Assembly (NCBI GenBank): GCA_028224375.1
Contig: JAOIVW010000018.1
Coordinates: 1 to 62,840 of the forward strand
DNA length: 62,840 bases
Direction: 5' to 3'
Source of the DNA: Hellea sp.
GTDB taxonomy: Bacteria > Pseudomonadota > Alphaproteobacteria > Caulobacterales > Maricaulaceae
Below are positions 16,576-25,589 of this stretch, piece by piece. A program made the translations under genes and the position numbers. Within the stretch, counting starts at the first letter, position 1. Every line of letters starts with the position of its first letter. The notes below the pieces were generated by a model. It did no database searches and was not told the DNA's origin. It saw only the letters and a program-made list of their open reading frames with translations.

Positions 16576-17442
16576 ATGCTATCTATCAAAAATGTCCATA
16601 AGCGTTTTGGCGACGTCCACGCAATGAATAATATCAATCTTGATCTTGGCCCCGGCCTCTTTGGACTCTTAGGTCCGAACGGCGCCGGGAAATCAACCTT
16701 GATGCGGACTTTGGCAACGCTGCAAAAACCTGATGAAGGCACGATTACTTACAATGGAACGGATATCGTCTCCAAACCTGATGTGATGCGCAGCACGCTT
16801 GGTTACCTACCCCAAGACTTCGGTGTCTATCCTCGGATGAGCGCAGAAGCTTTGCTAGATCATATCGCAATTTTAAAAGGGCTGAATGACAAGACGCAGC
16901 GCCGCGAGCAAATTTTATCCCTTCTCCGAAGCGTTGACCTTTTCAAGCACAAGACAGCCTCTGTCGCGACATTTTCCGGCGGAATGCGCCAACGGTTTGG
17001 CGTAGCTCAGGCATTGCTCGGAGACCCAAAAGTTCTCATCGTTGATGAGCCTACGGCGGGCCTTGACCCTTTCCAACGACAAACATTTTTAGATTTATTA
17101 TCCGAAGCCGGAGAAGAGAAGATCATTATCTTATCAACGCACATTGTCGAAGATGTACGTGACCTCTGCCCTGATATGGCCATTATAGGAGAGGGTGAAG
17201 TTATTGCTCGCGGTGCACCGGAAAGCCTTATTGATAAAATTAGAAACAGTGTCTGGCGCAAGAAGGTCGAGAAAGACCAAGTCGCAGGCTTGAAGGAAAA
17301 ATATAAAGTTCTGGCAACGCGCCTGTTAATGGGCGGTGTTGTTATATCCGTTCTATCCGACGACATTCCAGAGGCTGGGTTTGAAAAAGCGGACCCCACG
17401 CTAGAAGATGCCTATTTCGCGCATCTTTATAATTTCGTTTAG
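16576..17442 (+). CDS. ABC transporter ATP-binding protein
   Basis: A 288-residue ABC ATPase with Walker A GPNGAGKST, Q-loop LGYLPQDFG, signature FSGGMRQR, Walker B VLIVDEPTAGLD and switch His in ILSTHIVED. The C-terminal 70 residues form an accessory domain ending ADPTLEDAYFAHLYNF, typical of ABC-2 exporters. It is followed after 9 nt by a permease fused to an M1 peptidase, so the pair is an exporter-like ABC system. The substrate is unknown. Regulation may act through the inverted repeat at 16492-16530. Confidence 0.93.
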   Translation: MLSIKNVHKRFGDVHAMNNINLDLGPGLFGLLGPNGAGKSTLMRTLATLQKPDEGTITYNGTDIVSKPDVMRSTLGYLPQDFGVYPRMSAEALLDHIAILKGLNDKTQRREQILSLLRSVDLFKHKTASVATFSGGMRQRFGVAQALLGDPKVLIVDEPTAGLDPFQRQTFLDLLSEAGEEKIIILSTHIVEDVRDLCPDMAIIGEGEVIARGAPESLIDKIRNSVWRKKVEKDQVAGLKEKYKVLATRLLMGGVVISVLSDDIPEAGFEKADPTLEDAYFAHLYNFV

Positions 17443-17451
17443 GAGAGCTGT

Positions 17452-20400
17452 ATGTTTACCAAACTTCTAAAATTTGAAATGCACCTCCAAACCCGCCAGG
17501 TGGGTTTTTGGATTACCGCGGCTATTATGTTTATTGTTGGCGTGATGATGATGTCATTTGATTTTGCCTCCGCAAGCGCAGTTGGTGAAAAAATCAAAGC
17601 TAATGGCGCCTTACCCGTTGCGACAATCATTGCGAATATGAGCCCATTTGTAATCTTCTTTGCCGCTGTCTTTACTGTGACGGGAGCAATGCGAGATGAT
17701 GTTCATAAGAGCCTCGAAATTATTCACTCTACCCCTGTCAAAACCACTCCCATGATTTGGGCCAGACTTACAGGTGTTTTAGCGACTGTTTTTGCCTGTC
17801 TCTGCGCACTTGTTGTTGGTATGTTTATTGGACAATTCATGCCTTGGACGGACAAGGAAACGATTGGGGCCATTAATGTTCTTTATTTCCTGCAGCCTCT
17901 TTTCGTATTCGGCTTGATATCCTGTCTTTTTGTCTCGGCCTTTTACCTCCTAACCGCAGGTGTGACGCGCAATCGGACAATTGTATATGTCAGCGCCATC
18001 GCGATGCTTGTAATTTCGAGCATTCCTGGCCTTTTAAACGAGTCTGATAAATTAAAAGACCTTGCAGCCCTGCTCGATCCTTTCGGTACAGTTGGGCTGG
18101 CGAATGACACAGAGTTTTGGCCAGCCAGTGAGCAAAACTCACGTTTAGTACCAGTCTCGGGTAGTTTCCTAATCAATCGCCTAATCTGGCTTGCCGTATC
18201 ATTGGCAGGGCTATTTATGGCACAGCGATTTTTTAAGCGCGGCATTGTCACCCGTAAAATCAAACCTAGTAAACAGCTCACTGATACACACCTTTCTCCG
18301 GACGAAATAGAACTTGTGCAGGTCACGCCAGCGCCGCCAAATGGCGCAAAGCTCTCACGTTTTTTGGCGCGGTTTAAATATGAATATTTGACGACAGTAA
18401 AAAGTATTCCTTTCGCAATTTTACTTTTAATCGCGATTGTAAACTTCTCATTTGTATTCGTTATTCGCAATCAACTCTCTGACATGCCTGTTTTGCTCAC
18501 CGGGGGGCAAGCCTTCTTTGTGGTACAGGGCGGCTTTACCTTATTCTTGTTACTGATGATGGTGTTCTTTGGCGGCGATGTGATCTGGCGCGAGCGCACG
18601 GCCAAAATCACAGAATTGATTGACAGTACAGCTGTGCAAAACTGGACGCTTCTGGCGACTAAATGGCTCGCAACCATTGCAATGATATATTCAGTGATTG
18701 CCCTAGCCTGCATTGCCGCGCTTGTGGCGCAAGCGCTCATCGGGGTGGGTGATTTGGAAGTTGGTGTGATGTTCAAGCGCGGCTTCTTTGAAATCGGCCT
18801 AATGATGTCATTCTGGGTAACCCTGGTGATGTTTGTTCAAAACTTTGCGCCCAACCGCATTTTTGGTATGATTATCGGCGGGCTCGTGCTGTTTGGCATA
18901 TTATTTGGCCTACAATTATTGCCCTTCTATCATCCGCTCATGGGCTTTGGTTTAGTCAATCCCGGCCAATATTCGGATATGAATGCTTACCGCACATCTG
19001 GCCTTCTCACCATGACTTACAGAGGCATATATTGGGCCGGACTGGTTGGTCTATTCGCTGTTACGAGCATGTGGCTTTGGCGGCGCGGAACAGATGTCCG
19101 TCTCGGCAAACGTATCAAAGGCGTTAAGGGACAGATGGGCGTTGGCTCTCTTTCGCTTGGCCTTGCCTCAGTCCTCGCATTCTTTGGAATGGGTAGTTAT
19201 ATTTTCTACAAGACCAATATCGACAACACATTCTACACGGATAAAAAATCAGAGACTCGTCTCGTTGAGATTGAAAAGAATTTCAAGGATGAGTTTTTCA
19301 AAGATGGGACATATAATCCTCTTCCAAAAATTCAGCGCGTGGATGTTGACGTTCAACTTTTCACGGATAAGCAACAGGGTGAATTTAAAGGTCAGTATTT
19401 AATCAAGAATACAACAGGCGCGCCTGTGAACCAAGTCTGGCTTACCATGCCGACGGATAAAGAAAGTGCCTTGCGTAAAATAGACTTAAAAGGTGCGGTT
19501 CGCGATAGAGACAATGAGAAAGCCAAGCTTGCAGAAAAGCTTGAGATGAATTCTCACCTCTATGTTTTCAATCCACCGCTCGCCGTTAATGCTGAGACCA
19601 CGCTGGACTTTGATATATTTTACGACTCCCCAAAGTTCAGTGAGGGCAGCCCTATTCGGAAGCAAGCTAACTTCCTAAATAACAGCAGAATGCCTACTAT
19701 CGGTATCAATTTTAGCAGGCTCGAAAACCCAGATAAACGCCGAAAATATGGTTTAGATGTTAAAGATAAGCGCCCTGATCGTGACGATCCCGAGGCCATT
19801 AAAAAGAACTTCTTTACCAGCGCAGCTGACTATGTCGATTTCAAAGCCAATTTCTGCGTTGATGCCGGGCAAATTCCCATCGCGCCCGGTAAGTTCATTG
19901 GAGAAACGACAGGTCCTGACGGGCGTGTTTGCCGCCAATATGAAGCGATTAATCCTATTATGAATTTCTTCTCATTCGTTGCGGCCGATTATGATGTTGC
20001 CGAAGATGTCTGGAAAAACCCCAATGGTGATGATGTCGATTTGAAAATCTATCACCATGCTGGCCATCCGTTTAATATTGATTTGATGATGAACGCCATG
20101 CAGTCTTCGATGACGACTTACACGGAAACCTTTGGCCCTTACCAATACGCGCAAGCCCGCATTATGGAAGTGCCTTATGTTTCGTTTGCGCAAGCCTTTG
20201 CGGGCACCATCCCTTTTGGCGAAAGTTTAGGTTTTATCATGGAAGTTGAGAAAGGTGAAGATAAAGTCGACTTTATGACATATGTCACAGCGCATGAGCT
20301 TGGCCATCAATGGTTTGGTCATCAGATTGTACCCGCTAATACAAAAGGCTTTAATGTCCTTTCTGAGGGCCTGACAGAAAATGCGTCAATGACCGCTTTC

Positions 20401-21099
20401 GAGCAGATCAAAGGCTATCCCATGACGCGCCGTATGCGCAGCAAAAGGGGTGAACAATATTTGTCAGGACGCGCAAGCGATAAAAATCCTGAACCACCTC
20501 TCGCGCTCGCAGAGGACCAGCAATATATTTTCTACAACAAAGCTAACGCTGTGTTTTGGGGTTTGCGTCACTATATGGATGATGGCGCTATGAATGCAGC
20601 CCTCAAAGGTTTTATTGAAGAATATGGTTCCAAAGGATCGCCCTATCCGACAACCAAACAACTGGTTGACACTCTACGCGCAGCAGCACCAGAAGATCTC
20701 CAACAATTCATCACCGATAGTTGGGAAAAAATCACCTTTTGGGAAACAAGCTTTGGTGATGTTGATATTAAACCTAATGCGAATGGCACATATACTGTCA
20801 CAGCTACCGCGAAAATGGCGAAAAAATATGCTAGTGAAGAAGACGGTAAAGAAACCGATGCTGACACATTAGATGAGCCTGTTGAAATTGCCTTCTACAA
20901 AGAAGACCCAAGCAATAGCTGGGAAGAAGAGCCGATGCTGCTTAAACGCTTCCGTCTGACTGAGGCTGAGACCGAGCTGACTTTTGAGCTTAAAGAACGC
21001 CCAGGCTATATTGTGATTGACCCGCGCGCATTACTCGTGGAGCGCAAGCTTAAGGACAACGTCAAAGCGCTTCCTAAAAAACTGGCTTCGGCAAAATAA
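17452..21099 (+). CDS. ABC-2 permease fused to M1 family metallopeptidase
   Basis: A 1215-residue fusion. The first ~600 residues hold two ABC-2-like membrane halves, each with about six hydrophobic segments (for example VGFWITAAIMFIVGVMMM and IPFAILLLIAIVNFSFVFVI). After a further TM near residues 570-585 comes a large extracytoplasmic M1 aminopeptidase domain with zinc site HELGH at 948-952 and a third ligand Glu972 in LSEGLTEN. The spacing of 19 residues differs by one from classical M1 enzymes. Similar fusions exist in several phyla with no settled substrate. It pairs with the ATPase immediately upstream. Confidence 0.92.
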   Translation: MFTKLLKFEMHLQTRQVGFWITAAIMFIVGVMMMSFDFASASAVGEKIKANGALPVATIIANMSPFVIFFAAVFTVTGAMRDDVHKSLEIIHSTPVKTTPMIWARLTGVLATVFACLCALVVGMFIGQFMPWTDKETIGAINVLYFLQPLFVFGLISCLFVSAFYLLTAGVTRNRTIVYVSAIAMLVISSIPGLLNESDKLKDLAALLDPFGTVGLANDTEFWPASEQNSRLVPVSGSFLINRLIWLAVSLAGLFMAQRFFKRGIVTRKIKPSKQLTDTHLSPDEIELVQVTPAPPNGAKLSRFLARFKYEYLTTVKSIPFAILLLIAIVNFSFVFVIRNQLSDMPVLLTGGQAFFVVQGGFTLFLLLMMVFFGGDVIWRERTAKITELIDSTAVQNWTLLATKWLATIAMIYSVIALACIAALVAQALIGVGDLEVGVMFKRGFFEIGLMMSFWVTLVMFVQNFAPNRIFGMIIGGLVLFGILFGLQLLPFYHPLMGFGLVNPGQYSDMNAYRTSGLLTMTYRGIYWAGLVGLFAVTSMWLWRRGTDVRLGKRIKGVKGQMGVGSLSLGLASVLAFFGMGSYIFYKTNIDNTFYTDKKSETRLVEIEKNFKDEFFKDGTYNPLPKIQRVDVDVQLFTDKQQGEFKGQYLIKNTTGAPVNQVWLTMPTDKESALRKIDLKGAVRDRDNEKAKLAEKLEMNSHLYVFNPPLAVNAETTLDFDIFYDSPKFSEGSPIRKQANFLNNSRMPTIGINFSRLENPDKRRKYGLDVKDKRPDRDDPEAIKKNFFTSAADYVDFKANFCVDAGQIPIAPGKFIGETTGPDGRVCRQYEAINPIMNFFSFVAADYDVAEDVWKNPNGDDVDLKIYHHAGHPFNIDLMMNAMQSSMTTYTETFGPYQYAQARIMEVPYVSFAQAFAGTIPFGESLGFIMEVEKGEDKVDFMTYVTAHELGHQWFGHQIVPANTKGFNVLSEGLTENASMTAFEQIKGYPMTRRMRSKRGEQYLSGRASDKNPEPPLALAEDQQYIFYNKANAVFWGLRHYMDDGAMNAALKGFIEEYGSKGSPYPTTKQLVDTLRAAAPEDLQQFITDSWEKITFWETSFGDVDIKPNANGTYTVTATAKMAKKYASEEDGKETDADTLDEPVEIAFYKEDPSNSWEEEPMLLKRFRLTEAETELTFELKERPGYIVIDPRALLVERKLKDNVKALPKKLASAK

Positions 21100-21137
21100 C
21101 CCCTTCCAACTGTGCGTTGTAAGGCGCACGTTACTTG

Positions 21138-21174
21138 ACGGAGTAAGCCATCACTGCTTGCTCCGTTTTCTTTT
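21138..21174 (+). terminator. Intrinsic terminator after the ABC-peptidase gene
   Basis: ACGGAG-T-AAGC pairs with GCTT-G-CTCCGT around a 7-nt loop and runs into TTTTCTTTT. Confidence 0.85.
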
Positions 21175-21186
21175 GTGCTCTAAAGG
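21158..21186 (+). promoter_or_regulatory. Putative efp promoter
   Basis: TTGCTC at 21158-21163 and TAAAGG at 21181-21186 are 17 bp apart. They overlap the preceding terminator and lie 34 bp before the efp start. Confidence 0.4.
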
Positions 21187-21219
21187 GGCGCAAATCCACG
21201 CATGCACGCGAGACCTATT

Positions 21220-21783
21220 ATGAAAATGAATGGCAATGAAATCCGCCAAGGTAATATTATCAAGCACCAAGATACGCTCTGGGTCGCGGTAAAATGCAAT
21301 GCGGTTAAACCCGGCAAAGGCGGCGCCTTTAATCAGGTCGAGCTCAAGAATATTCTCGATGGCCGTAAGCTTAATGAGCGTTTTCGTGCCGCAGAAACCG
21401 TTGAGCGCGTGCGCCTTGAGCAAAAGCCGCACACTTACCTTTATGCTGAAGGCGAAATGCTCGTCTTTATGAATTCAGAAAATTATGAGCAGATTAATCT
21501 GCAATCAGAATTTGTGGGTGACCAAGCGGTTTACCTTACGGATGGTATGGCGGTGAATGTCGAATTTTATGAAGAGCGCGCCATCTCAATCGCCTTGCCC
21601 GAACAAGTTATTCTCGAAGTCGCGGATACAGAGCCTGTCGTTAAGGGCCAAACCGCCGCGAACTCTTTTAAACCTGCGACGCTGTCTAATGGCGTGCGTA
21701 CCAATGTGCCGCCATTTGTCGGTACAGGTGAGAAGCTAATTATACTGACGGAAGATGGCTCTTACGTGAAACGCGCCGACTAA
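21220..21783 (+). CDS. efp: Translation elongation factor P
   Basis: A 187-residue EF-P with the KOW-like N-terminal domain, two OB domains and the tip loop KPGKGGAF, whose Lys matches E. coli Lys34 (the residue beta-lysylated by EpmA). EF-P rescues ribosomes stalled at polyproline. ATG 21220 ([12 protein letters not shown]) matches the family N-terminus; an upstream in-frame ATG at 21202 would add six residues without support. No strong SD is seen. It overlaps suhB by one base (TAATG). epmA and epmB are not nearby. Confidence 0.96.
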   Translation: MKMNGNEIRQGNIIKHQDTLWVAVKCNAVKPGKGGAFNQVELKNILDGRKLNERFRAAETVERVRLEQKPHTYLYAEGEMLVFMNSENYEQINLQSEFVGDQAVYLTDGMAVNVEFYEERAISIALPEQVILEVADTEPVVKGQTAANSFKPATLSNGVRTNVPPFVGTGEKLIILTEDGSYVKRAD

Positions 21784-22622
21784 TGAGCAATATTACAGAG
21801 ACAACCAGTCACCTCTCGCCGATTATGCGGGTGATGCAATTCGCGGCGCGCAAAGCGTCACGCAATTTGCTGCGCGATTTTGGCGAAGTGGAGCATCTGC
21901 AAGTCGCGCGAAAAGGTCCGGCTGATTTTGTTTCCAAAGCCGATAAAAAATCCGAAGAAACCATTATTGAAAACCTACAGCGTGACCGTCCCGGCTATAG
22001 TTTTCTGGCAGAAGAAGGCGGCGAGATTATAGGCTCGGACAAAACCCACCGCTTCATTATCGACCCACTAGACGGGACGACAAACTTTCTTCACGGCATT
22101 CCGCATTTCGCGATTTCTATTGCACTAGAACGCGAAATTGACGGCAACCCAAAAGAACTTGTTGCGGGCGTCATTTATAATCCCATCACAGACGAAATGT
22201 TCTTTGCCGAAAAAGGCAAAGGCGCATTTTTAAATGACGGCACGCGCGGCGGAGCAGATCGCCGATTGCGTCCTGGCAAACGCGATATCTTCCAAGACAG
22301 CCTTTTCGCGACAGGTATTCCCTTTCTGGGCCGTCCGGGTCACGCTAAATTCCTAAAAGAACTCCACCAAGTCATGGGCCATAGCTCCGGCGTAAGACGC
22401 ATGGGCTCTGCTGCGCTTGACCTCGCTTGGACAGCCGCGGGCCGCTATGACGGCTTCTGGGAACGCGGCTTAGCCGTCTGGGACATCGCTGCGGGGGTTC
22501 TCATCGCGCAAGAAGCAGGCCTGAAAGTCGAAAGCTTGACAGGCGGAGATGTGCTGGAAACAGGCGACATCATCGCGACCAACGAGGCGCTATATGGACC
22601 GCTAATGGAGCGCGTGGGTTAG
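21783..22622 (+). CDS. suhB: Inositol-1-monophosphatase family protein
   Basis: A 279-residue FIG-superfamily phosphatase with metal-binding motifs LAEEGG, IIDPLDGTTNFLHGIPHF and the C-terminal WDIAAGVLIAQEAG. It hydrolyses inositol-1-phosphate or related sugar phosphates in a Mg-dependent manner. In E. coli SuhB also joins the rRNA antitermination complex. It is translationally coupled to efp, a pairing common in alphaproteobacteria. Physiological substrate is not evident. Confidence 0.92.
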   Translation: MSNITETTSHLSPIMRVMQFAARKASRNLLRDFGEVEHLQVARKGPADFVSKADKKSEETIIENLQRDRPGYSFLAEEGGEIIGSDKTHRFIIDPLDGTTNFLHGIPHFAISIALEREIDGNPKELVAGVIYNPITDEMFFAEKGKGAFLNDGTRGGADRRLRPGKRDIFQDSLFATGIPFLGRPGHAKFLKELHQVMGHSSGVRRMGSAALDLAWTAAGRYDGFWERGLAVWDIAAGVLIAQEAGLKVESLTGGDVLETGDIIATNEALYGPLMERVG

Positions 22623-22627
22623 AGCGC

Positions 22628-22656
22628 TTGACGCCTTAACAACTCTGCCCTATATC
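22628..22656 (+). promoter_or_regulatory. Strong putative rpmE promoter
   Basis: TTGACG (22628-22633), 17-bp spacer, TATATC (22651-22656). The predicted leader of about 55 nt ends with RBS AAGGAG before the rpmE start. Confidence 0.6.
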
Positions 22657-22718
22657 GCGCCATTCGAGCGGGGGACCGTCTAAAGCAAACCCGTGACCAA
22701 AGGCTAAGGAGCCAGAAA

Positions 22719-22940
22719 ATGAAAAAAGATATTCACCCTGATTATCACATGATTAACGTACAGATGGTTGACGGTTCAACATATCAGACACGTTCCACAT
22801 ATGGCAAAGAAGGCGACACACTCGTCCTCGATATTGATTCAAAAACGCATCCGGCTTGGACTGGCGGCGACGGCAAATTGATGGATCGCGGCGGACGCGT
22901 TTCTCGCTTTAAAGACAAATTTGCAGGCTTTGGCGTTTAA
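22719..22940 (+). CDS. rpmE: 50S ribosomal protein bL31
   Basis: A 73-residue bL31 ([48 protein letters not shown]). It lacks the zinc-binding CxxC pairs, so it is the C-minus type. bL31 bridges the large and small subunits. An excellent RBS (AAGGAG), its own promoter and a terminator at 22965-22992 make it a single-gene unit. The downstream neighbour rcdA in the opposite orientation is a familiar alphaproteobacterial arrangement. Confidence 0.97.
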   Translation: MKKDIHPDYHMINVQMVDGSTYQTRSTYGKEGDTLVLDIDSKTHPAWTGGDGKLMDRGGRVSRFKDKFAGFGV

Positions 22941-22964
22941 AGCTATTCGCGATTATAGAATAAC

Positions 22965-22992
22965 AAAAGGCGTCTCTCGGGACGCCTTTTTT
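22965..22992 (+). terminator. Intrinsic terminator after rpmE
   Basis: AAAAGGCGTC and GACGCCTTTT arms around TCTCGG, with a T-tract. The A-tract on the other side makes it usable by the convergent rcdA transcript as well. Confidence 0.9.
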
Positions 22993-23026
22993 GTATCAGG
23001 AATAAAGGTGGTTTAAATGCGAATGG

Positions 23027-23596
23027 CTATCCGTTAGCGGCGCGTCCAAATGCGGCTTCAAGGCGGCTAATCTGATCAGCAACTGTATTGCCTCTTTGGG
23101 CAGCGATGGAGCCGTAAAGTGAACGGTCAAGACGCATTATGCGCTCATATAGAGATTCAGACCGCGCCAGTAAGTCCAATAATCTGCCGGGCAAAGCATA
23201 GGCGTCTTTAGCCAGTTCAGAAAAACTTAAACCGTCCTCAGATTTGGTTTCAGCAACAAGACGATATTTGTCTTGGCGGGCTTCTGAGGAGACCATTTCG
23301 CCTTCTTTAAGCGCGCGCTGTACCAAAAGCCAACTCGCAACCTGCATAAGACGGGTTGTTAGGCGCATAGACTGGCTAGCATAGGTCAGAGCATCATTGC
23401 GGCCCAGTTTTTTACTGTCCTGACGACCAATTCCGTCCAGATAAGCCGCCGTTTCCTCGACCATATCCATGCCCTCGCGAAAAGTCTTTGCGAAGAGTTC
23501 TGATTTTGTGAATTCTATGAGACGGGCTTCGGCTTGCGGCGTTAGCGTGTCTAGAATCGCAACCGTTTCGGCGTCTGTATTATGTGTAGCGCTCAT
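23027..23596 (-). CDS. rcdA: RcdA / DUF1465 family protein, CtrA-degradation adaptor
   Basis: A 189-residue DUF1465 protein. It is all helical with the family segments LIEFTKSELFAKTFREGMDMVEETAAYLDG, LTTRLMQVASWLLVQRAL and LLDLLARSESLYERIMRLD. In Caulobacter, RcdA binds CpdR-primed ClpXP with PopA and delivers CtrA for destruction at the G1-S transition. The C-terminus is short and polar (FGRAANG). A pair of TTAA half-sites 8 bp apart lies upstream (23642-23657), close to but not matching the CtrA consensus spacing of 7. The function in this organism is inferred by family. Confidence 0.85.
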   Translation of the reverse strand: MSATHNTDAETVAILDTLTPQAEARLIEFTKSELFAKTFREGMDMVEETAAYLDGIGRQDSKKLGRNDALTYASQSMRLTTRLMQVASWLLVQRALKEGEMVSSEARQDKYRLVAETKSEDGLSFSELAKDAYALPGRLLDLLARSESLYERIMRLDRSLYGSIAAQRGNTVADQISRLEAAFGRAANG

Positions 23597-23699
23597 TTTT
23601 ATATGTTCCGGTTTTGGATAGTCCCCAATTCACTACCCTGTTTAACGTTGCTGTTAAGGTTTGCAAGAGCTGCGCCAGTGGGAATAAGGGTAAAATCAT

Positions 23700-23888
23700 T
23701 CAACCCTTGGGTTTAAAGAGGAGGTCAGCAGCTGATAAATCAGCAGTTTTTTTGCCCAATTCGGCTTCAATACGGTTAATTTCGAGCTTTAAGCGCTCCA
23801 CTCGACTCTTAAGCTCATCTACAGATATACCATAGAGGTCATCGCCAATCTGGAACATTGTTTCGGTTTGGCGCACATCATCATCCAT
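23700..23888 (-). CDS. DUF1192 family protein
   Basis: A 62-residue small protein. The central predicted coiled coil ISVDELKSRVERLKLEINRIEAELGKK is the DUF1192 hallmark and the C-terminus is AADLLFKP-like. No biochemical role is established. It is found beside rcdA in many alphaproteobacteria, which suggests linkage to cell-cycle or translation housekeeping. RBS GGAG-like (AGAGGAG) is upstream. Codes on the same strand as rcdA with a 103-nt gap. Confidence 0.85.
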   Translation of the reverse strand: MDDDVRQTETMFQIGDDLYGISVDELKSRVERLKLEINRIEAELGKKTADLSAADLLFKPKG

Positions 23889-23900
23889 GTCAGACTCCTC

Positions 23901-23928
23901 TTGCTTAATTCAATTAATGGTCTTATAC
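23901..23928 (+). promoter_or_regulatory. Putative trcR promoter
   Basis: TTGCTT (23901-23906), 16-bp spacer, TTATAC (23923-23928). A transcript from here would pass through two hairpins (23944-23959 and 23970-23991) before the trcR RBS at 24004-24010. Confidence 0.45.
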
Positions 23929-23969
23929 GGATTTCACTGCGTTGAAAACGAGGGTTTTCAAACAAAATG

Positions 23970-23991
23970 ACCCCGCCGAGCGGGGTTTTTT
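23970..23991 (+). terminator. Terminator-like hairpin in the trcR leader
   Basis: ACCCCGC and GCGGGGT around CGA, followed by a run of six T. It sits 24 bases before the trcR ATG and downstream of a candidate promoter, with no plus-strand gene to terminate. It either attenuates trcR or ends a small RNA of about 55 nt. A smaller hairpin GAAAAC-GAGG-GTTTTC precedes it at 23944-23959. Confidence 0.75.
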
Positions 23992-24015
23992 AATGGCTAA
24001 ATTTTGGAGGCCAAT

Positions 24016-24684
24016 ATGACACAGATTTTAATGCCCAAAGCTACGGCTGTTTGGCTCATCGATAATACCGGCATGACCTTTAAACAGATTAGCGAATTTT
24101 GTTCTCTTCACATTCTCGAAGTTGAAGGTATTGCAGATGGCGACGTTGCCGCGGGTATCAGAGGCGCAGACCCAATCGCAAATGGTCAGGTCAGCCGTGA
24201 GGAAATCGAGAAAGCAGAAAAAGATTCGCATTACGCGATGAAGCCCAATACCTTTGACAGCGATACGTTGCAGCCGAAAAAGGGAAAGAAAAAAGGTCCG
24301 CGTTACACACCCCTCTCTCGCCGGCAGGACCGCCCTGACGCCATTGCATGGATTGTGCGCAATCACCCTGAAGTCTCGGACGCGCAGATTTCCAAACTTA
24401 TCGGCACGACTAAACCTACAATTAATGCTATTCGCGAACGCACACATTGGAAAATCAATACGATTAACCCAACAGACCCTGTGTCTCTGGGACTATGCTC
24501 GCAGCTTGATTTGGATGCCCTTGTTAAAAAGGCGGCTGATAAAAAAGCCAAAGAGGATGCCAAATTGGCAAAAGAAGAAGGCCAAGGCTTGAAAGCGGTT
24601 GAAGAGACAGCTCCTGAACCCGCCAAAGAAGCGCCAAAAGTCGAACATACATTAGAGAGCTTATTCAAGCCCTCTGAAGGGTAG
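24016..24684 (+). CDS. trcR: TrcR / DUF1013 cell-cycle transcriptional regulator
   Basis: A 222-residue DUF1013 protein. The N-terminal segment ILMPKATAVWLIDNTGMTFKQISEFCSLHILEV and the helix-turn-helix-like VSDAQISKLIGTTKPTINAIRERTHW are diagnostic. The C-terminal third is low complexity, rich in Lys, Glu, Ala and Pro, and ends HTLESLFKPSEG. In Caulobacter TrcR associates with RNA polymerase and many promoters. ATG 24016 is chosen since TTGGAGG ends 5 nt upstream; the longer frame begins with a TTG inside that RBS. Possible attenuation by the hairpin at 23970-23991. Confidence 0.9.
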   Translation: MTQILMPKATAVWLIDNTGMTFKQISEFCSLHILEVEGIADGDVAAGIRGADPIANGQVSREEIEKAEKDSHYAMKPNTFDSDTLQPKKGKKKGPRYTPLSRRQDRPDAIAWIVRNHPEVSDAQISKLIGTTKPTINAIRERTHWKINTINPTDPVSLGLCSQLDLDALVKKAADKKAKEDAKLAKEEGQGLKAVEETAPEPAKEAPKVEHTLESLFKPSEG

Positions 24685-24705
24685 CCCCAAGCCGGCAGAA
24701 GGTTT

Positions 24706-25518
24706 TTAAATACCTTCGGTCGGCGCGCGCGGCGGCATGGTGTAATTTAGCGCCAACCGTCCGCCATCGACATAGATACATTGCCCGGTAATATAGCTAC
24801 TGTCTTCGCCAGCCAAGAATGACACCACGCCTGCAATTTCATCCGGCAGTGCCACGCGGCCCAAAGGTGTACGGGAATGAATTTTCTCCAGCGCATCTCC
24901 GGCTACGCCCGAAAGCATATCGGTTTTGACCGAGCCAGGCCCAACAGCATTGACGCGAATCCCGTAGGGCGCAAGTTCAAGTGCCATAGACCGGGTCATC
25001 TGCAAAAGACCACCCTTTGAGACCGTGTAGGCGAGGTAGTCCGGCAGAGCGACCGTATCATTGATAGATGACATATTGATGATGGAATAAGGACGTTCGG
25101 TGAGGCGAGATCTGTCCTCACGGCTCTCAATCTCATCGACCATATATTTTGCGACAGCTTGCGAGACTAAGAATGCTCCGCGCAGATTGACGGCAAGTAC
25201 TCTGTCAAAGTCAGTCACAGACAAGTCCAAAGACCCACCCTTAACAGCTATGCCGGCATTATTTACAAGGCCGTCAATACGGCCAAAAGCAGAGAGCGTT
25301 TCAGCCACAAGGTTATGCACCTCAAGCTTATTAGACACATCGCATTCAACGAATAAAGCTCTCTCTTCGCCGCTTGCAAGTTCAATGAGCGCCTTTTTGC
25401 CATCGGCTTGATTGATGTCTGCGAGCACGACTTTATTGCCATCCTCCAAGAGACGCCTTGCGCAAGCAAAGCCGATACCCTTGGCGGCGCCGGTCACAAT
25501 GAAAACACGTTCAACCAT
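24706..25518 (-). CDS. Short-chain dehydrogenase/reductase
   Basis: A 270-residue classical SDR with TGAAKGIG (cofactor, 9-16), DVS, NNAG (86-89), catalytic Ser150/151, Tyr164 and Lys168 (YTVSK), and the C-terminal SSYITGQCIYVDGG. Asp34 at the end of the second strand (VLADIN) favours NAD(H). Substrate cannot be deduced. A loop insertion ESREDRSRLTERPYS between the NAAG helix and the catalytic strand is slightly longer than usual. Converges on trcR with only 21 nt between stops. Confidence 0.93.
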   Translation of the reverse strand: MVERVFIVTGAAKGIGFACARRLLEDGNKVVLADINQADGKKALIELASGEERALFVECDVSNKLEVHNLVAETLSAFGRIDGLVNNAGIAVKGGSLDLSVTDFDRVLAVNLRGAFLVSQAVAKYMVDEIESREDRSRLTERPYSIINMSSINDTVALPDYLAYTVSKGGLLQMTRSMALELAPYGIRVNAVGPGSVKTDMLSGVAGDALEKIHSRTPLGRVALPDEIAGVVSFLAGEDSSYITGQCIYVDGGRLALNYTMPPRAPTEGI

Positions 25519-25589
25519 AAGAAACCCTCAACGTTACAGGCCAGAATAAACGGCGTTAGAGAGTGAAGGTCAAGCAGATAAGACTAGCT

